Origin: Korobacter sp036501185
GTDB taxonomy: Bacteria; Acidobacteriota; Terriglobia; Terriglobales; Acidobacteriaceae
NCBI GenBank assembly: GCA_036501185.1
Contig: DASYAU010000075.1
Span: 1-64,000, forward strand
Reading direction: 5' to 3'
DNA: 64,000 bases
Each line of letters begins with the position of its first letter. The first letter of the stretch is position 1. The notes under the pieces are model-generated. The model was not told the DNA's origin. It was given only the letters and a program-made list of their open reading frames with translations, and ran no database searches. Positions 1 through 10,091 of the stretch are shown here, piece by piece. The translations under genes were made by a program, and so were the position numbers.

Positions 1-586
1 CCATCGCCGACTCGATCACCATCCCAATCCAAAGCATGACATAAAGCACGTTGCCAACTCCGCGCTTCAGCCACGGATGGCACTCGAAGAGCACCGCCAA
101 TCCAGCGATGAACGCGGCCGCAGGCACCACCAGGTAGAGAAACGGCGTTACGAACTCCCAAACGCGAAAAGCGTATCCAGCCTGATGATGCCACTGCAGC
201 AGCGGCGCTGAGGCGAGGAACACGCCCGCGATCGCCAGCAGGACGACGAAATTACTCAGGCCTTTTCCCAGCAGGTACGAGAAATCCGAGACCGCGGAGG
301 TCGCTATGAGCTTGCCAACGCCGGTTTCTTCGTCGCGCTGTACCCCGTTCCGCACCACGAAGAAGCACACCAGCGTCAGATAGCAGGTGCCGATTACCGC
401 CAGCGTGCCGGCGCTCCAGGCACTGTTCCAAACCCCGTGGGTCGCTTCAAACGAAACTTCAGCCTGCCCGATGATTGTCAGGTAGCAAAGAAACGCTGCG
501 ACTCCCATCGTCATGTACACCGATGGCCGCCGCATGCGCTCGCGCAAATCGGCCTGCGCCACCGCCCACGTGTGCCTCGGATTCAT
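1..586 (-). CDS. ABC-2 type transporter permease, 3' end off the window
   Basis: Partial gene that reads off the left edge; the N-terminal 195 residues are visible. It begins MNPRHTWAVAQADLRERMRR, then shows alternating hydrophobic stretches (about residues 28-48, 55-75, 105-125 and 140-165) typical of a multi-pass inner-membrane ABC-2 permease. The start ATG overlaps the stop of the upstream ATPase gene as ATGA (583-586), so the two are translationally coupled and likely form one exporter. The text RNGVQRDEETGVGKLIATS resembles the cytoplasmic loop of ABC-2 exporters that handle lipids or drugs; the substrate cannot be told. Membrane role is well supported, exact family less so. Confidence 0.7.
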   Translation of the reverse strand, partial: MNPRHTWAVAQADLRERMRRPSVYMTMGVAAFLCYLTIIGQAEVSFEATHGVWNSAWSAGTLAVIGTCYLTLVCFFVVRNGVQRDEETGVGKLIATSAVSDFSYLLGKGLSNFVVLLAIAGVFLASAPLLQWHHQAGYAFRVWEFVTPFLYLVVPAAAFIAGLAVLFECHPWLKRGVGNVLYVMLWIGMVIESAM

Positions 587-1476
587 GCCGGCACCTCGAC
601 CGGGACGTTCACCCAGTGCAAGTAGGCATCCTCCAGCAGTGCGAGCTGCTGCTCCGCGTTGTGCCACGGCTTGCTCTCGGAGATCACCCGCACATGCACC
701 CCATCCTGCCGCCGTACCATTCCGCTGCAAGCGTGGTTTTGCTTAAATGGCGGCATCATCTCCGCCGGCACTACGCACTCCCACACTCGCCCCTCCAGCG
801 ATCGCAGCAGTTCATCGGGCGTTTGACATGTAATCAACTGTCCGTTAGCCACCAGGGCGATTCTGTCTGCCGTCAATTCAACGTCCGAAACGATGTGCGT
901 CGAGAGAATGACGATGCGATCGTGCGAAAGCTCCGACAACAAATTGCGAAAGCGCACCCGCTCTTCAGGATCCAGCCCGGCCGTTGGTTCATCTACGATC
1001 AGCAGCTTTGGATCGTTCAGCAGCGCCTGCGCGATTCCCACCCGCTGTCGCATGCCTCCCGAAAAGCCGCCCAGCTTGCGGTCTTTGGCTGACTGTAAGT
1101 TGACCAGCGTCAGCAACTCGTCAATTCTCCGCTTCGCTGCCCGCCCATCAATGCCCTTAATCGCCGCCAGATAGTCGAGGAATTCGACAGCGGTCAAGTT
1201 AGGGTATACGCCAAAATCCTGGGGAAGAAAGCCCAGAACATTACGAAGCGCGTTGGGATGTTGCGCGATGTCGCGTGCCGTTGACCCGTCGTCCCAAAGC
1301 ACGTGTCCTGTGCTTGGCTGCGTAATCGTCGCAAGAATACTCATCAGCGTGCTCTTGCCGGCGCCGTTCGGCCCAAGCAGGCCCAGCACTCCAGCGCCAA
1401 GCTCCAGGCTGAAGTCGCGCAGCGCCTGCACCCCATTGCCATACCGCTTGCTTACGTTTTCCACCGTCAGCTTCAA
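583..1476 (-). CDS. ABC transporter ATP-binding protein (ABC-2 exporter)
   Basis: Cytoplasmic ATPase of an exporter, 297 residues. Walker A GPNGAGKS lies at residues 35-42, followed by the signature FSGGMRQR, Walker B LLIVDEPTAGLDP and the switch STHIVSDVE. The C-terminal 80 residues are the usual extension of the CcmA/NatA class. I place the start at the TTG at 1474-1476, because an AGGGGG ribosome site lies 6 bases upstream and the domain begins right there (LKLTVENVSKRYG). The open frame continues far upstream, but that part is antisense to nfnB. Coupled to the permease by an ATGA overlap. Substrate unknown. Confidence 0.85.
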   Translation of the reverse strand: MKLTVENVSKRYGNGVQALRDFSLELGAGVLGLLGPNGAGKSTLMSILATITQPSTGHVLWDDGSTARDIAQHPNALRNVLGFLPQDFGVYPNLTAVEFLDYLAAIKGIDGRAAKRRIDELLTLVNLQSAKDRKLGGFSGGMRQRVGIAQALLNDPKLLIVDEPTAGLDPEERVRFRNLLSELSHDRIVILSTHIVSDVELTADRIALVANGQLITCQTPDELLRSLEGRVWECVVPAEMMPPFKQNHACSGMVRRQDGVHVRVISESKPWHNAEQQLALLEDAYLHWVNVPVEVPA

Positions 1477-1632
1477 CCCAATCCCCCTAGTGATGATGGA
1501 GATTACGAATTTCCCGACCTCAAAGTTCCTGTGTTCCGGGAGTATCAGCCATCGAACCGCCGCGTAAGCGCGCTGCGCGCGCCCATTCCCGGCCCTGCTT
1601 GTGATCGACGTTCGAGCGAGCGCACAACTGCT

Positions 1633-1649
1633 AGTGATCCACATCACTG
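1633..1649. promoter_or_regulatory. CRP/FNR-type dyad upstream of nfn
   Basis: AGTGA-TCCACA-TCACT followed by G, a perfect GTGA-N6-TCAC inverted repeat 71-86 bases before the nfnB start. The same pattern with the same trailing TCACTG occurs at 30903 and 39856, and without TG at 63204. The binding protein is inferred to be a CRP/FNR-family regulator; none is encoded in the window. Confidence 0.5.
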
Positions 1650-1719
1650 ACGCTGGTGAGCTTCCCGGAAAACCATGGAAGTGCCCTGATCCGGGCAATT
1701 GTGTGGTTGAAGGACATTC

Positions 1720-3147
1720 ATGCCTGCTATCAAACGCAATCCCAAGGCCCCACGGCAGATGCCTCCCGAAGTCGCCCCTGAAGTCCGCGTGCAGGGCGCC
1801 GTCGAGGTTGCCGGAGGCTTTACCGACGATCAGGCCCGCGTCGAATCCCTGCGCTGTCTCGACTGCAAGGACCCCAAGTGCGTCGAGGCCTGCCCGCTCC
1901 ATATTGATATCAAGTCGTTTATCCTGAACCTCGCTCAGGGCGACGTCGAAGGCGCGTTCAACAAGATCAGCGAACGCAGCCCGTTCCCCGGGATTTGCGG
2001 CCGCGTCTGCCAGCACGAACTCTTCTGCGAGAACGCCTGTCTCCTCGGCAAGAAACTCGATCCCGTCGCCATCGGATCGCTCGAGCGCTTCTGCTCCGAC
2101 CATCACCGCCAATTCAACGGCAAAGCTCCCGTCGTGAAGGCGAATCCAACCGGCCCCAAGATCGCCATGGTCGGCAGCGGCCCCGCTTCGTTGATGGCCT
2201 CGTTTGTCCTCGCGCAACGCAACTATCGCGTCACCGTTTTCGAAGCGCTCCATCGCCTCGGCGGCGTCCTTATTTATGGCGTTCCGCCTTTTCGTCTCCC
2301 TCGCGAGATCCTCAACACGGAAATCGCCCGTCTCGAATCCATGGGCGTGAAGTTTGAAACTGACGTCATCGTCGGCAACAGCGTCAGCCTCGAAGAGCTC
2401 TTTAACGAAGAAGGCTTCGAAGCCGTATTCCTCGGCACCGGCGCAGGTTTGCCGTTCATGCTCAATGTTCCCGGCGAGAACCTCATCGGTGTTTACACCG
2501 CGAATGAATACCTCACCCGCATCAACCTGATGCACGCCAACGAATTCCCCAGCGAAGACACGCCGGTCAACATCGGCAAGTGCACGGTCGTCATCGGCGG
2601 CGGCAACTCCGCCATGGACGCAGCCCGCTGGTCCAAGCGCCTCGGTGCCGACACCACCATCCTCTTCCGCCGCGGTCGCGCCGAACTCCGCGCCCGCGCC
2701 GAAGAGATCGAGCACGCCGAACAAGAAGGAATCAAGTTCGAGTTCCTCGGCGCTCCTGTCGCCCTCTACGGCGACGAAAACGGCTGGCTCAACGAAATGG
2801 AATGCATCCGCATGAAGCTCGGCGAGCCCGATTCCAGCGGACGCCCGTCGCCCGTGCCCATCGAAGGCTCCAACTACCGCATCCCCGTTGACACAGTCAT
2901 CGCCGCTGTCGGCCAGGCGCCGAACCCCACCCTCCAGCGCACCACGCCGCAGCTCATCACCAACCGCGGCAAGATCGTCGTGGACGTGAATCGCCAGACC
3001 AACATGAATAACGTCTTCGCCGGTGGGGACGTCGTTCGCGGAGGTTCGACCGTCATCCTCGCCATGAGCGACGGCCTCGCCGCAGCCGATGCTATCGACA
3101 AGGCCCTCAAGTCCCAGAAAGAAGAAGCCGTAGGAGCGCAAGCATGA
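1720..3147 (+). CDS. nfnB: NADPH-dependent oxidoreductase large subunit, NfnB / GltD-like
   Basis: Flavin and iron-sulfur subunit, 475 residues, of the glutamate synthase small-subunit family. The N-terminal cysteine block (CLDCKDPKCVEACPLHI near residues 47-63, then CGRVCQHELFCENACL) fits the two [4Fe-4S] clusters of NfnB. An FAD motif GSGPAS and an NADPH motif GGGNSAMDAARWSKRLGA follow, with a C-terminal FAD segment VFAGGDVVRGGSTV. The next gene is an NfnA-like FAD/[2Fe-2S] protein overlapping by ATGA, and this pairing is what separates NfnAB (NADH-dependent reduced ferredoxin:NADP+ oxidoreductase, electron bifurcating) from glutamate synthase. No gltB is nearby. Bifurcation itself is inferred from family knowledge. 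Confidence 0.85.
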   Translation: MPAIKRNPKAPRQMPPEVAPEVRVQGAVEVAGGFTDDQARVESLRCLDCKDPKCVEACPLHIDIKSFILNLAQGDVEGAFNKISERSPFPGICGRVCQHELFCENACLLGKKLDPVAIGSLERFCSDHHRQFNGKAPVVKANPTGPKIAMVGSGPASLMASFVLAQRNYRVTVFEALHRLGGVLIYGVPPFRLPREILNTEIARLESMGVKFETDVIVGNSVSLEELFNEEGFEAVFLGTGAGLPFMLNVPGENLIGVYTANEYLTRINLMHANEFPSEDTPVNIGKCTVVIGGGNSAMDAARWSKRLGADTTILFRRGRAELRARAEEIEHAEQEGIKFEFLGAPVALYGDENGWLNEMECIRMKLGEPDSSGRPSPVPIEGSNYRIPVDTVIAAVGQAPNPTLQRTTPQLITNRGKIVVDVNRQTNMNNVFAGGDVVRGGSTVILAMSDGLAAADAIDKALKSQKEEAVGAQA

Positions 3148-3989
3148 ACAAGATCGTTCGCAAACAACAGCTCACGCCCGAAACGGCGCTCTTCGAAGTC
3201 GAAGCCCCACGCATCGCCAAGCGCTGGAAGCCCGGCCAGTTCATCATCGTCCGCCCCAACGATTCGAGCGAGCGCATCCCGCTCACCCTCGTCGACGGCA
3301 ACAAGGAACGCGGCACCATCACGATCGTCGTGCAACGCATCGGCAAAACCTCTTCCGTCGTCGTTGCCACTCCAGCCGAGGGCGCCTTCCACGACGTCGT
3401 CGGACCGCTCGGCGAACCCGCGCACATCACCAAGGTCGGCCGCGTCACACTGCTCGCGGGTGGCGTCGGCGTCGCCGAAGTTCTCCCTGTTGCCAAGGCC
3501 TTCAAAGAAGCAGGGAACTACACCGTCGTTCTCGCCGGCGCTCGCACTGACAGTCTTCGCATTCTTCGCGAAGAACTCATTGCCGTGGCCGACGAAGTTA
3601 TCTGGGCCACTGACGATGGCAGCTTCGGCTTCTCCGGCAATGTCGTTCAACTCCTTCTGGAGACCGTGAAGTCCACCGGCATCAAGCCCGACCTCTCGCA
3701 TGTCATCGGACCCATTCCCATGATGCGTGCCGCCGCCAAAGCTACTATGGAGCTCGGCATCAAGACCTACGCCAGCGTGAACCCGGTGATGATCGACGGA
3801 ACCGGCATGTGCGGCGGCTGCCGCGTCACCGTCGGAGGCAAAGTGCGGTTCGCCTGCGTGGAAGGCCCCGAATTCGACGCCCACGAGGTCGACTTCGACG
3901 AGCTTTCCCGCCGCACCAAGGCGTATCGCAAACAGGAAGTCCAGGCGTACGAATCCCACAAGTGCACCCTGGGATTGCAGCCCGCGTAA
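3144..3989 (+). CDS. nfnA: FAD/NAD(P)-binding, [2Fe-2S] small subunit, NfnA-like
   Basis: A 281-residue protein of the ferredoxin-NADP reductase / dihydroorotate dehydrogenase electron-transfer (PyrK-like) family. The N-terminal FAD domain has ERIPLTLVD; a central NAD domain begins VTLLAGGVGVAEVLP; the C-terminal cysteines CGGCRVTVGGKVRFAC ligate a [2Fe-2S] cluster as in NfnA and PyrK. Its start overlaps the nfnB stop (ATGA). Together they form a soluble NAD(H)/NADP(H)/ferredoxin oxidoreductase. A PyrK-like role is less likely because no pyrD is adjacent. Followed by a strong terminator. Confidence 0.85.
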   Translation: MNKIVRKQQLTPETALFEVEAPRIAKRWKPGQFIIVRPNDSSERIPLTLVDGNKERGTITIVVQRIGKTSSVVVATPAEGAFHDVVGPLGEPAHITKVGRVTLLAGGVGVAEVLPVAKAFKEAGNYTVVLAGARTDSLRILREELIAVADEVIWATDDGSFGFSGNVVQLLLETVKSTGIKPDLSHVIGPIPMMRAAAKATMELGIKTYASVNPVMIDGTGMCGGCRVTVGGKVRFACVEGPEFDAHEVDFDELSRRTKAYRKQEVQAYESHKCTLGLQPA

Positions 3990-4016
3990 CCAGGTTTCCT
4001 TCAATTGCTGTGTCTT

Positions 4017-4046
4017 CGGCGGAGCAGCAATGCTCCGCCGCTTTTT
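4017..4046 (+). terminator. Intrinsic terminator of nfnBA
   Basis: Ten-base-pair perfect stem (4017-4026 with 4031-4040), GCAA tetraloop, then CTTTTTG, 28 bases after the nfnA stop. Confidence 0.85.
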
Positions 4047-4111
4047 GTGCTGCACGCGCGTCCAAGATCGGTTCGGCGCACGACGCCAGTTCAGTGCCGC
4101 AGACACGAAAA

Positions 4112-4138
4112 AAGTTAGCCCGCCACCTGAGTGGCGGG
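4112..4138 (-). terminator. Intrinsic terminator of the aminotransferase gene
   Basis: Eight-base-pair perfect stem CCCGCCAC/GTGGCGGG (4119-4126, 4131-4138) with CTGA loop. Read on the minus strand it is followed by TAACTTTTTT, 9 bases past the stop of the gene at 4147. Confidence 0.75.
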
Positions 4139-4146
4139 ACATCGCT

Positions 4147-5310
4147 TCAGCGGGACGGCACCCGGAGGCGTTCCATCCTCTTACACGCCTCCTCCAGTTC
4201 CTCCATCTTCTTAGCAAAACAAAATCGCAGCAGATTCTCCCCGCCCGATTTCATAAACGCCTCACCTGGCACCGTCGCCACTCCGGCTGTATGCAGCAAA
4301 TGCATCGCCCGTTCCTTACTGTCTTTTCCCGGCAGCGCCGACGCATCCGCCAGAACGTAATACGATCCCTGCGGCTCATACGGCGTCAGCCCAACTTCGC
4401 GCAATGTGTCGCACAGTAACCGCCGCTTCTTCGCATACTCCGCATTCAGGTCTTCGTAAAAGTCGTCATCCAATTCTTCGAGTCCATACATCACGCCATA
4501 CTGCAGCGGCGAAGCCCCGCAGATATACGCCAGGTCGCTGAAGTATTTAATCGCAGCCGCCCACTTCGCCGACGCCACCGCGTATCCCAATCGCCATCCC
4601 GTCACGCTGAACGTCTTCGAGAACCCCGAAATCGTCACCGTCCGCTCGCGCAACTCCGGCAGGGAAGCGGGGCTCACATGGTCGCGCCCGTCGTAATGGA
4701 AGTACTCATAAATCTCATCGGTGATCACGAACAAGTCTCTCGCATTCGCAATTTCCGCAATCCACCCCAGCTCTTCGCGCGAGAACATCTTTCCCGACGG
4801 ATTGCCCGGCGTATTCACCACGATCCCCTTGGTCTTCTCCGTGACCGCTCGCTCCAAATCCGCCTTCGCGAAACTCCACGTCGGCGCTTTCAACTTCAAA
4901 AATCGTGGCACGATCCCCAGCATCTCGAGCGTATGCACGTGATACCCGTAGTAGGGCTCGAAGATGATCACCTCATCGCCCGCCTCGAACAGCGACAAGC
5001 ACGACGACAGGTAAGCTCCCGTCGATCCCGCCGTCACCACCACTTCCGTTTCCGGATCGCATTCAATCCGGTTATGCCGCTTCATCTTCTTGGCAATTGC
5101 CTGACGCAATCCGGTGATGCCATCCATCCGCGTGTACTGGTTGTGTCCGTTTTCAATTGCCTCGTGCGCGCCCTGCCGCACCGGCGGAGGCACCTCCGTA
5201 TCGCAGATCCCCTGCGCCAGGTTGATCCCCTTCACCCGCTCGCACTCCACGCTCATCACGCGGATCTCCGACTGCGCAATTCCCAACGCTCTGCGACTCA
5301 AGTTCGGCAT
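4147..5310 (-). CDS. Pyridoxal-phosphate aminotransferase, class I
   Basis: Cytoplasmic fold-type I aminotransferase of about 387 residues, the usual length. Visible are the substrate loop NQYTRMDGITGLRQAI, the cofactor segment VNTPGNPSGKMF, ITDEIYEYF with the PLP-binding Asp and Tyr, the Schiff-base lysine in SGFSKTFSVTGWRLGY, and a C-terminal arginine in ENLLRFCFAKK. This is the AspC/DapL/aromatic aminotransferase type; substrate cannot be fixed. ATG at 5310 has GGGG six bases upstream; a GTG at 5322 in frame is an alternative with a nearer AGGA. Divergent from the pyruvate dehydrogenase operon. Confidence 0.88.
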   Translation of the reverse strand: MPNLSRRALGIAQSEIRVMSVECERVKGINLAQGICDTEVPPPVRQGAHEAIENGHNQYTRMDGITGLRQAIAKKMKRHNRIECDPETEVVVTAGSTGAYLSSCLSLFEAGDEVIIFEPYYGYHVHTLEMLGIVPRFLKLKAPTWSFAKADLERAVTEKTKGIVVNTPGNPSGKMFSREELGWIAEIANARDLFVITDEIYEYFHYDGRDHVSPASLPELRERTVTISGFSKTFSVTGWRLGYAVASAKWAAAIKYFSDLAYICGASPLQYGVMYGLEELDDDFYEDLNAEYAKKRRLLCDTLREVGLTPYEPQGSYYVLADASALPGKDSKERAMHLLHTAGVATVPGEAFMKSGGENLLRFCFAKKMEELEEACKRMERLRVPSR

Positions 5311-5441
5311 CGTTTTCCCCACATTTCCTGCATCATTCTCTCATTTGCAACAATCGATTTTCTTATCACCGGGCGAGGTAACACGGATCCTTGAAAAAGA
5401 TTTACTATGTCATTAAGGACACATAGAAGGAATCGTTGCTG

Positions 5442-8114
5442 ATGAATTCAGACGGAAATGACGTACTTTCCCCGGAAGTTTTAGAAAATCGCGAATGGCT
5501 TGAATCCCTTGAATATGTTCTGCTTACTGGAGGCCCCGAACGCGTTGGTCGGCTCATCCAGCAGCTCCAGCTCCAGTGCGAGCGCGCCGGCGTAAAGCTG
5601 CCATTTACCGCCACCACCCCCTACGAAAATTCCATTCCTGCCGACCGCCAGCCCCCATTCCCCGGAAGCCAGGAAATGGAACGTCGTATCAAGAGCCTTA
5701 TTCGCTGGAACGCACTCGCCATGGTGATGCGCGCCAACAAGCTCGAAGAAGGTATTGGCGGCCACATCTCCACCTTCGCCTCCGCCGCCACGCTCTACGA
5801 AGTCGGCTTTAACCACTTCTTCCGCGCCCAAACCGAAGACGGCGACCGCGACATCGTTTACTTCCAGGGACACTCTTCCCCCGGCATCTACGCCCGCGCT
5901 TTCCTCGAAGGTCGTCTCCCGATTGAAAAGCTGGAGAACTTCCGTCGTGAATTGAAGCCCGGTGGCGGCCTCTCGTCGTATCCGCACCCTTGGCTCATGC
6001 CCGATTTCTGGGAGTTCCCAACCGTCTCCATGGGCCTCGGCCCGATCATGGCGATTTACCAGGCGCGCTTCAACCGTTATCTCGAGAACCGCGGCCTGAA
6101 GAAGCCGACCTCCGGCAAAATCTGGGCCTTCCTCGGCGACGGCGAAACCGACGAGCCAGAATCTCTCGGCGCCATCTCGCTCGCCTCGCGCGAACGCCTC
6201 GACAACCTGATCTTCGTTGTCAACTGCAACCTCCAGCGTCTCGACGGCCCAGTTCGTGGCAACTTCAAAATCATCCAGGAGCTCGAAGCCAATTTCCGCG
6301 GCGCCGGATGGAACGTTATCAAGGTCATCTGGGGCGGCGATTGGGACCACCTCATCGAGAAGGACACCGACGGCCTGCTCGTTAAGCGCATGGGCGAAAT
6401 TACCGACGGCCAGTTCCAGAAGTACGCCGTCGAAACCGGCCGCTACTTCCGCCAGAACTTCTTCGGCACCGATCCGCGCCTTCTGAAAATGGTCGAGCAC
6501 CTCAGCGATGAGCAGCTCGAACACCTACGCCTCGGCGGACACGACCCCATCAAGGTCCACGCCGCGTTCAAAGAAGCCGTCGACCACAAAGGCTCACCCA
6601 CGGTCATCCTCGCGAAAACGATCAAAGGCTACGGACTCGGCGAGAGTGGTGAAGGCAAGAACATTACTCACCAGCAGAAGAAGCTGAACGAAGAAGAGCT
6701 CAAGATCTTCCGCTCGCGCTTCGGCATTCCTATCGCCGACGAAGATCTCGCGAAGGCCCCGTTCTATCGCCCCAGCGACGACAGCGCCGAAATCAAGTAT
6801 CTCCAGGAGCGCCGCAAGCAGCTCGGCGGATACATGCCGGCCCGCAAAGTCCGCGCCGCCGCTTTACCTGAACCCAAGGAAGAGCTCTTCGAAGAGTTCT
6901 TCAAGGGCACCGAAGGCCGCAAAGCCTCGAGCACCATGGTCTTCGTGCGACTGCTTGGCAAGCTGCTTCGCGATCCCGACTTCGGCAAGTACGTCGTGCC
7001 CATCGTGCCCGACGAAGCTCGCACCTTCGGCATGGAAGCGCTCTTCCGCGCCGTCGGCATCTACTCCAGCGTTGGCCAGCTCTACGAGCCGGTCGACATG
7101 GACACGCTTCTCTACTACAAGGAATCGAAAGACGGCCAGATCCTCGAAGAGGGCATCACCGAAGCTGGATCGATGTCGTCTTTCATCGCCGCGGGTACAG
7201 CGTATTCCACCCACGGCATCCCGACGATCCCGTTCTTCATTTATTACTCCATGTTCGGATTCCAGCGCATCGGCGACCTCGTGTGGGCGGCTGGCGACAT
7301 GCGCTGCCGCGGCTTCATGCTCGGTGGCACCAGCGGTCGCACCACGCTCGCCGGCGAAGGTCTCCAGCACCAGGACGGCAACAGCCACCTGCTTGCCTAT
7401 CCAGTTCCAAACTGCCTCGCCTACGATCCGGCGTTTGCTTACGAACTCGCCGTCATCATCCAGGACGGGATCAAGCGTATGTATCACGACGGCGAGAGCA
7501 TCTTCTACTACATCACCGTCATGAACGAACCAGTCGATATGCCGCAAATGCCCGAGGGCTCGCGCGACGGCATTCTCAACGGCATGTACCGCTTCAAGAA
7601 GTCCGAGCACAAGTCCAAGCTCAGCGCCAATCTCTTCGGCTCCGGCACCATCATGCAAGAGGTGATCAAGGCCGCCGACATCCTCGAACACAAGTACGAC
7701 GTCGCCACCGACATCTGGAGCATCACCAGCTACAAGAAGCTCTACCGGGACGGCAACGAGTGCGAACGCTGGAACTTACTGCATCCGGCTGAGACGGCGA
7801 GAGTGCCGTACGTCACTCATCAACTCAGGGACGTCGATGGCGTCTTCGTGCTCGCCTCCGACTACGTGAAGGCTTTGCCCGAATCCATCTCGCAGTGGTT
7901 CCCGCGTCCTATCATCGCGCTCGGTACCGATGGCTATGGCCGCAGCGAAAGCCGCGCCTCGTTACGCGACTTCTTCGAGGTCGACGCCAAACACATCGTC
8001 GTCGCCACGCTCAGCGCACTTATGCGCGAGGGCAAGGTCAAAGCCGATGCCGTCCAACGCGCCATTAAGGACCTCGGCGTCGACCAGAACAAACCGAACC
8101 CGATGTCAGTCTAG
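5442..8114 (+). CDS. aceE: Pyruvate dehydrogenase E1 component, homodimeric
   Basis: About 890 residues, the expected length for the single-chain (AceE) E1. It decarboxylates pyruvate with thiamine diphosphate and acetylates the E2 lipoyl group. The ThDP motif is GDGETDEPES with NCNLQRLDGPVRGN thirty residues later; GGTSGRTTLAGEGLQHQDG in the C-terminal half is typical of AceE. ATG at 5442 has AGAAGGA ten bases upstream; a TTG six bases earlier is possible. First gene of aceE-aceF-lpdA, with 12 bases between it and aceF. The presence of AceE implies NAD-linked, mainly aerobic pyruvate oxidation alongside the ferredoxin-linked Kor enzyme at the right end. Confidence 0.96.
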   Translation: MNSDGNDVLSPEVLENREWLESLEYVLLTGGPERVGRLIQQLQLQCERAGVKLPFTATTPYENSIPADRQPPFPGSQEMERRIKSLIRWNALAMVMRANKLEEGIGGHISTFASAATLYEVGFNHFFRAQTEDGDRDIVYFQGHSSPGIYARAFLEGRLPIEKLENFRRELKPGGGLSSYPHPWLMPDFWEFPTVSMGLGPIMAIYQARFNRYLENRGLKKPTSGKIWAFLGDGETDEPESLGAISLASRERLDNLIFVVNCNLQRLDGPVRGNFKIIQELEANFRGAGWNVIKVIWGGDWDHLIEKDTDGLLVKRMGEITDGQFQKYAVETGRYFRQNFFGTDPRLLKMVEHLSDEQLEHLRLGGHDPIKVHAAFKEAVDHKGSPTVILAKTIKGYGLGESGEGKNITHQQKKLNEEELKIFRSRFGIPIADEDLAKAPFYRPSDDSAEIKYLQERRKQLGGYMPARKVRAAALPEPKEELFEEFFKGTEGRKASSTMVFVRLLGKLLRDPDFGKYVVPIVPDEARTFGMEALFRAVGIYSSVGQLYEPVDMDTLLYYKESKDGQILEEGITEAGSMSSFIAAGTAYSTHGIPTIPFFIYYSMFGFQRIGDLVWAAGDMRCRGFMLGGTSGRTTLAGEGLQHQDGNSHLLAYPVPNCLAYDPAFAYELAVIIQDGIKRMYHDGESIFYYITVMNEPVDMPQMPEGSRDGILNGMYRFKKSEHKSKLSANLFGSGTIMQEVIKAADILEHKYDVATDIWSITSYKKLYRDGNECERWNLLHPAETARVPYVTHQLRDVDGVFVLASDYVKALPESISQWFPRPIIALGTDGYGRSESRASLRDFFEVDAKHIVVATLSALMREGKVKADAVQRAIKDLGVDQNKPNPMSV

Positions 8115-8126
8115 AAAGGATTTGTT

Positions 8127-9899
<1,773 letters not shown>

Positions 9900-10091
9900 A
9901 AGCTGTGGGTGCCCCAGCCTGTCGCACAGCAACTGGGTGGGAGAGCAGGTTCGCATCAAGTCACGACTTCAGCGGAGCCGTGATTAACACGGGGCTTTAG
10001 CCCATGAGGTACAAGGTTTGTATCAGGGCAGCGCTTTAGCGCTGCCGTAACGCGCCGTAATAGATGGGGCTCCAGCCCCTGCGAAAACTCG
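9900..10091 (+). repeat. Intergenic repeat block with small palindromes
   Basis: No coding capacity seen. The block begins with a GGGTGCCCCA element of the dispersed hairpin family and then holds three short palindromes: GGGCTTTAGCCC (9992-10003), an 8-bp stem GCAGCGCT/AGCGCTGC (10028-10045), and GGGGCT-CC-AGCCCC (10066-10079). Such arrays look like decayed REP-type elements between aceF and lpdA. Confidence 0.6.

Noticed and set aside
583..3141. 852-codon open frame on the minus strand
   Set aside because: Only the last 297 codons are an ABC ATPase; the upstream part is antisense to nfnB and has the composition of a shadow frame.
1720..3989. Glutamate synthase (gltBD)
   Set aside because: No gltB is present, and the adjacent FAD/[2Fe-2S] gene with ATGA overlap fits NfnA.
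2874..4217. 447-codon open frame on the minus strand opposite nfnA
   Set aside because: Antisense to nfnBA, crosses a strong terminator, and shows no domain; it arises from high-GC codon bias.
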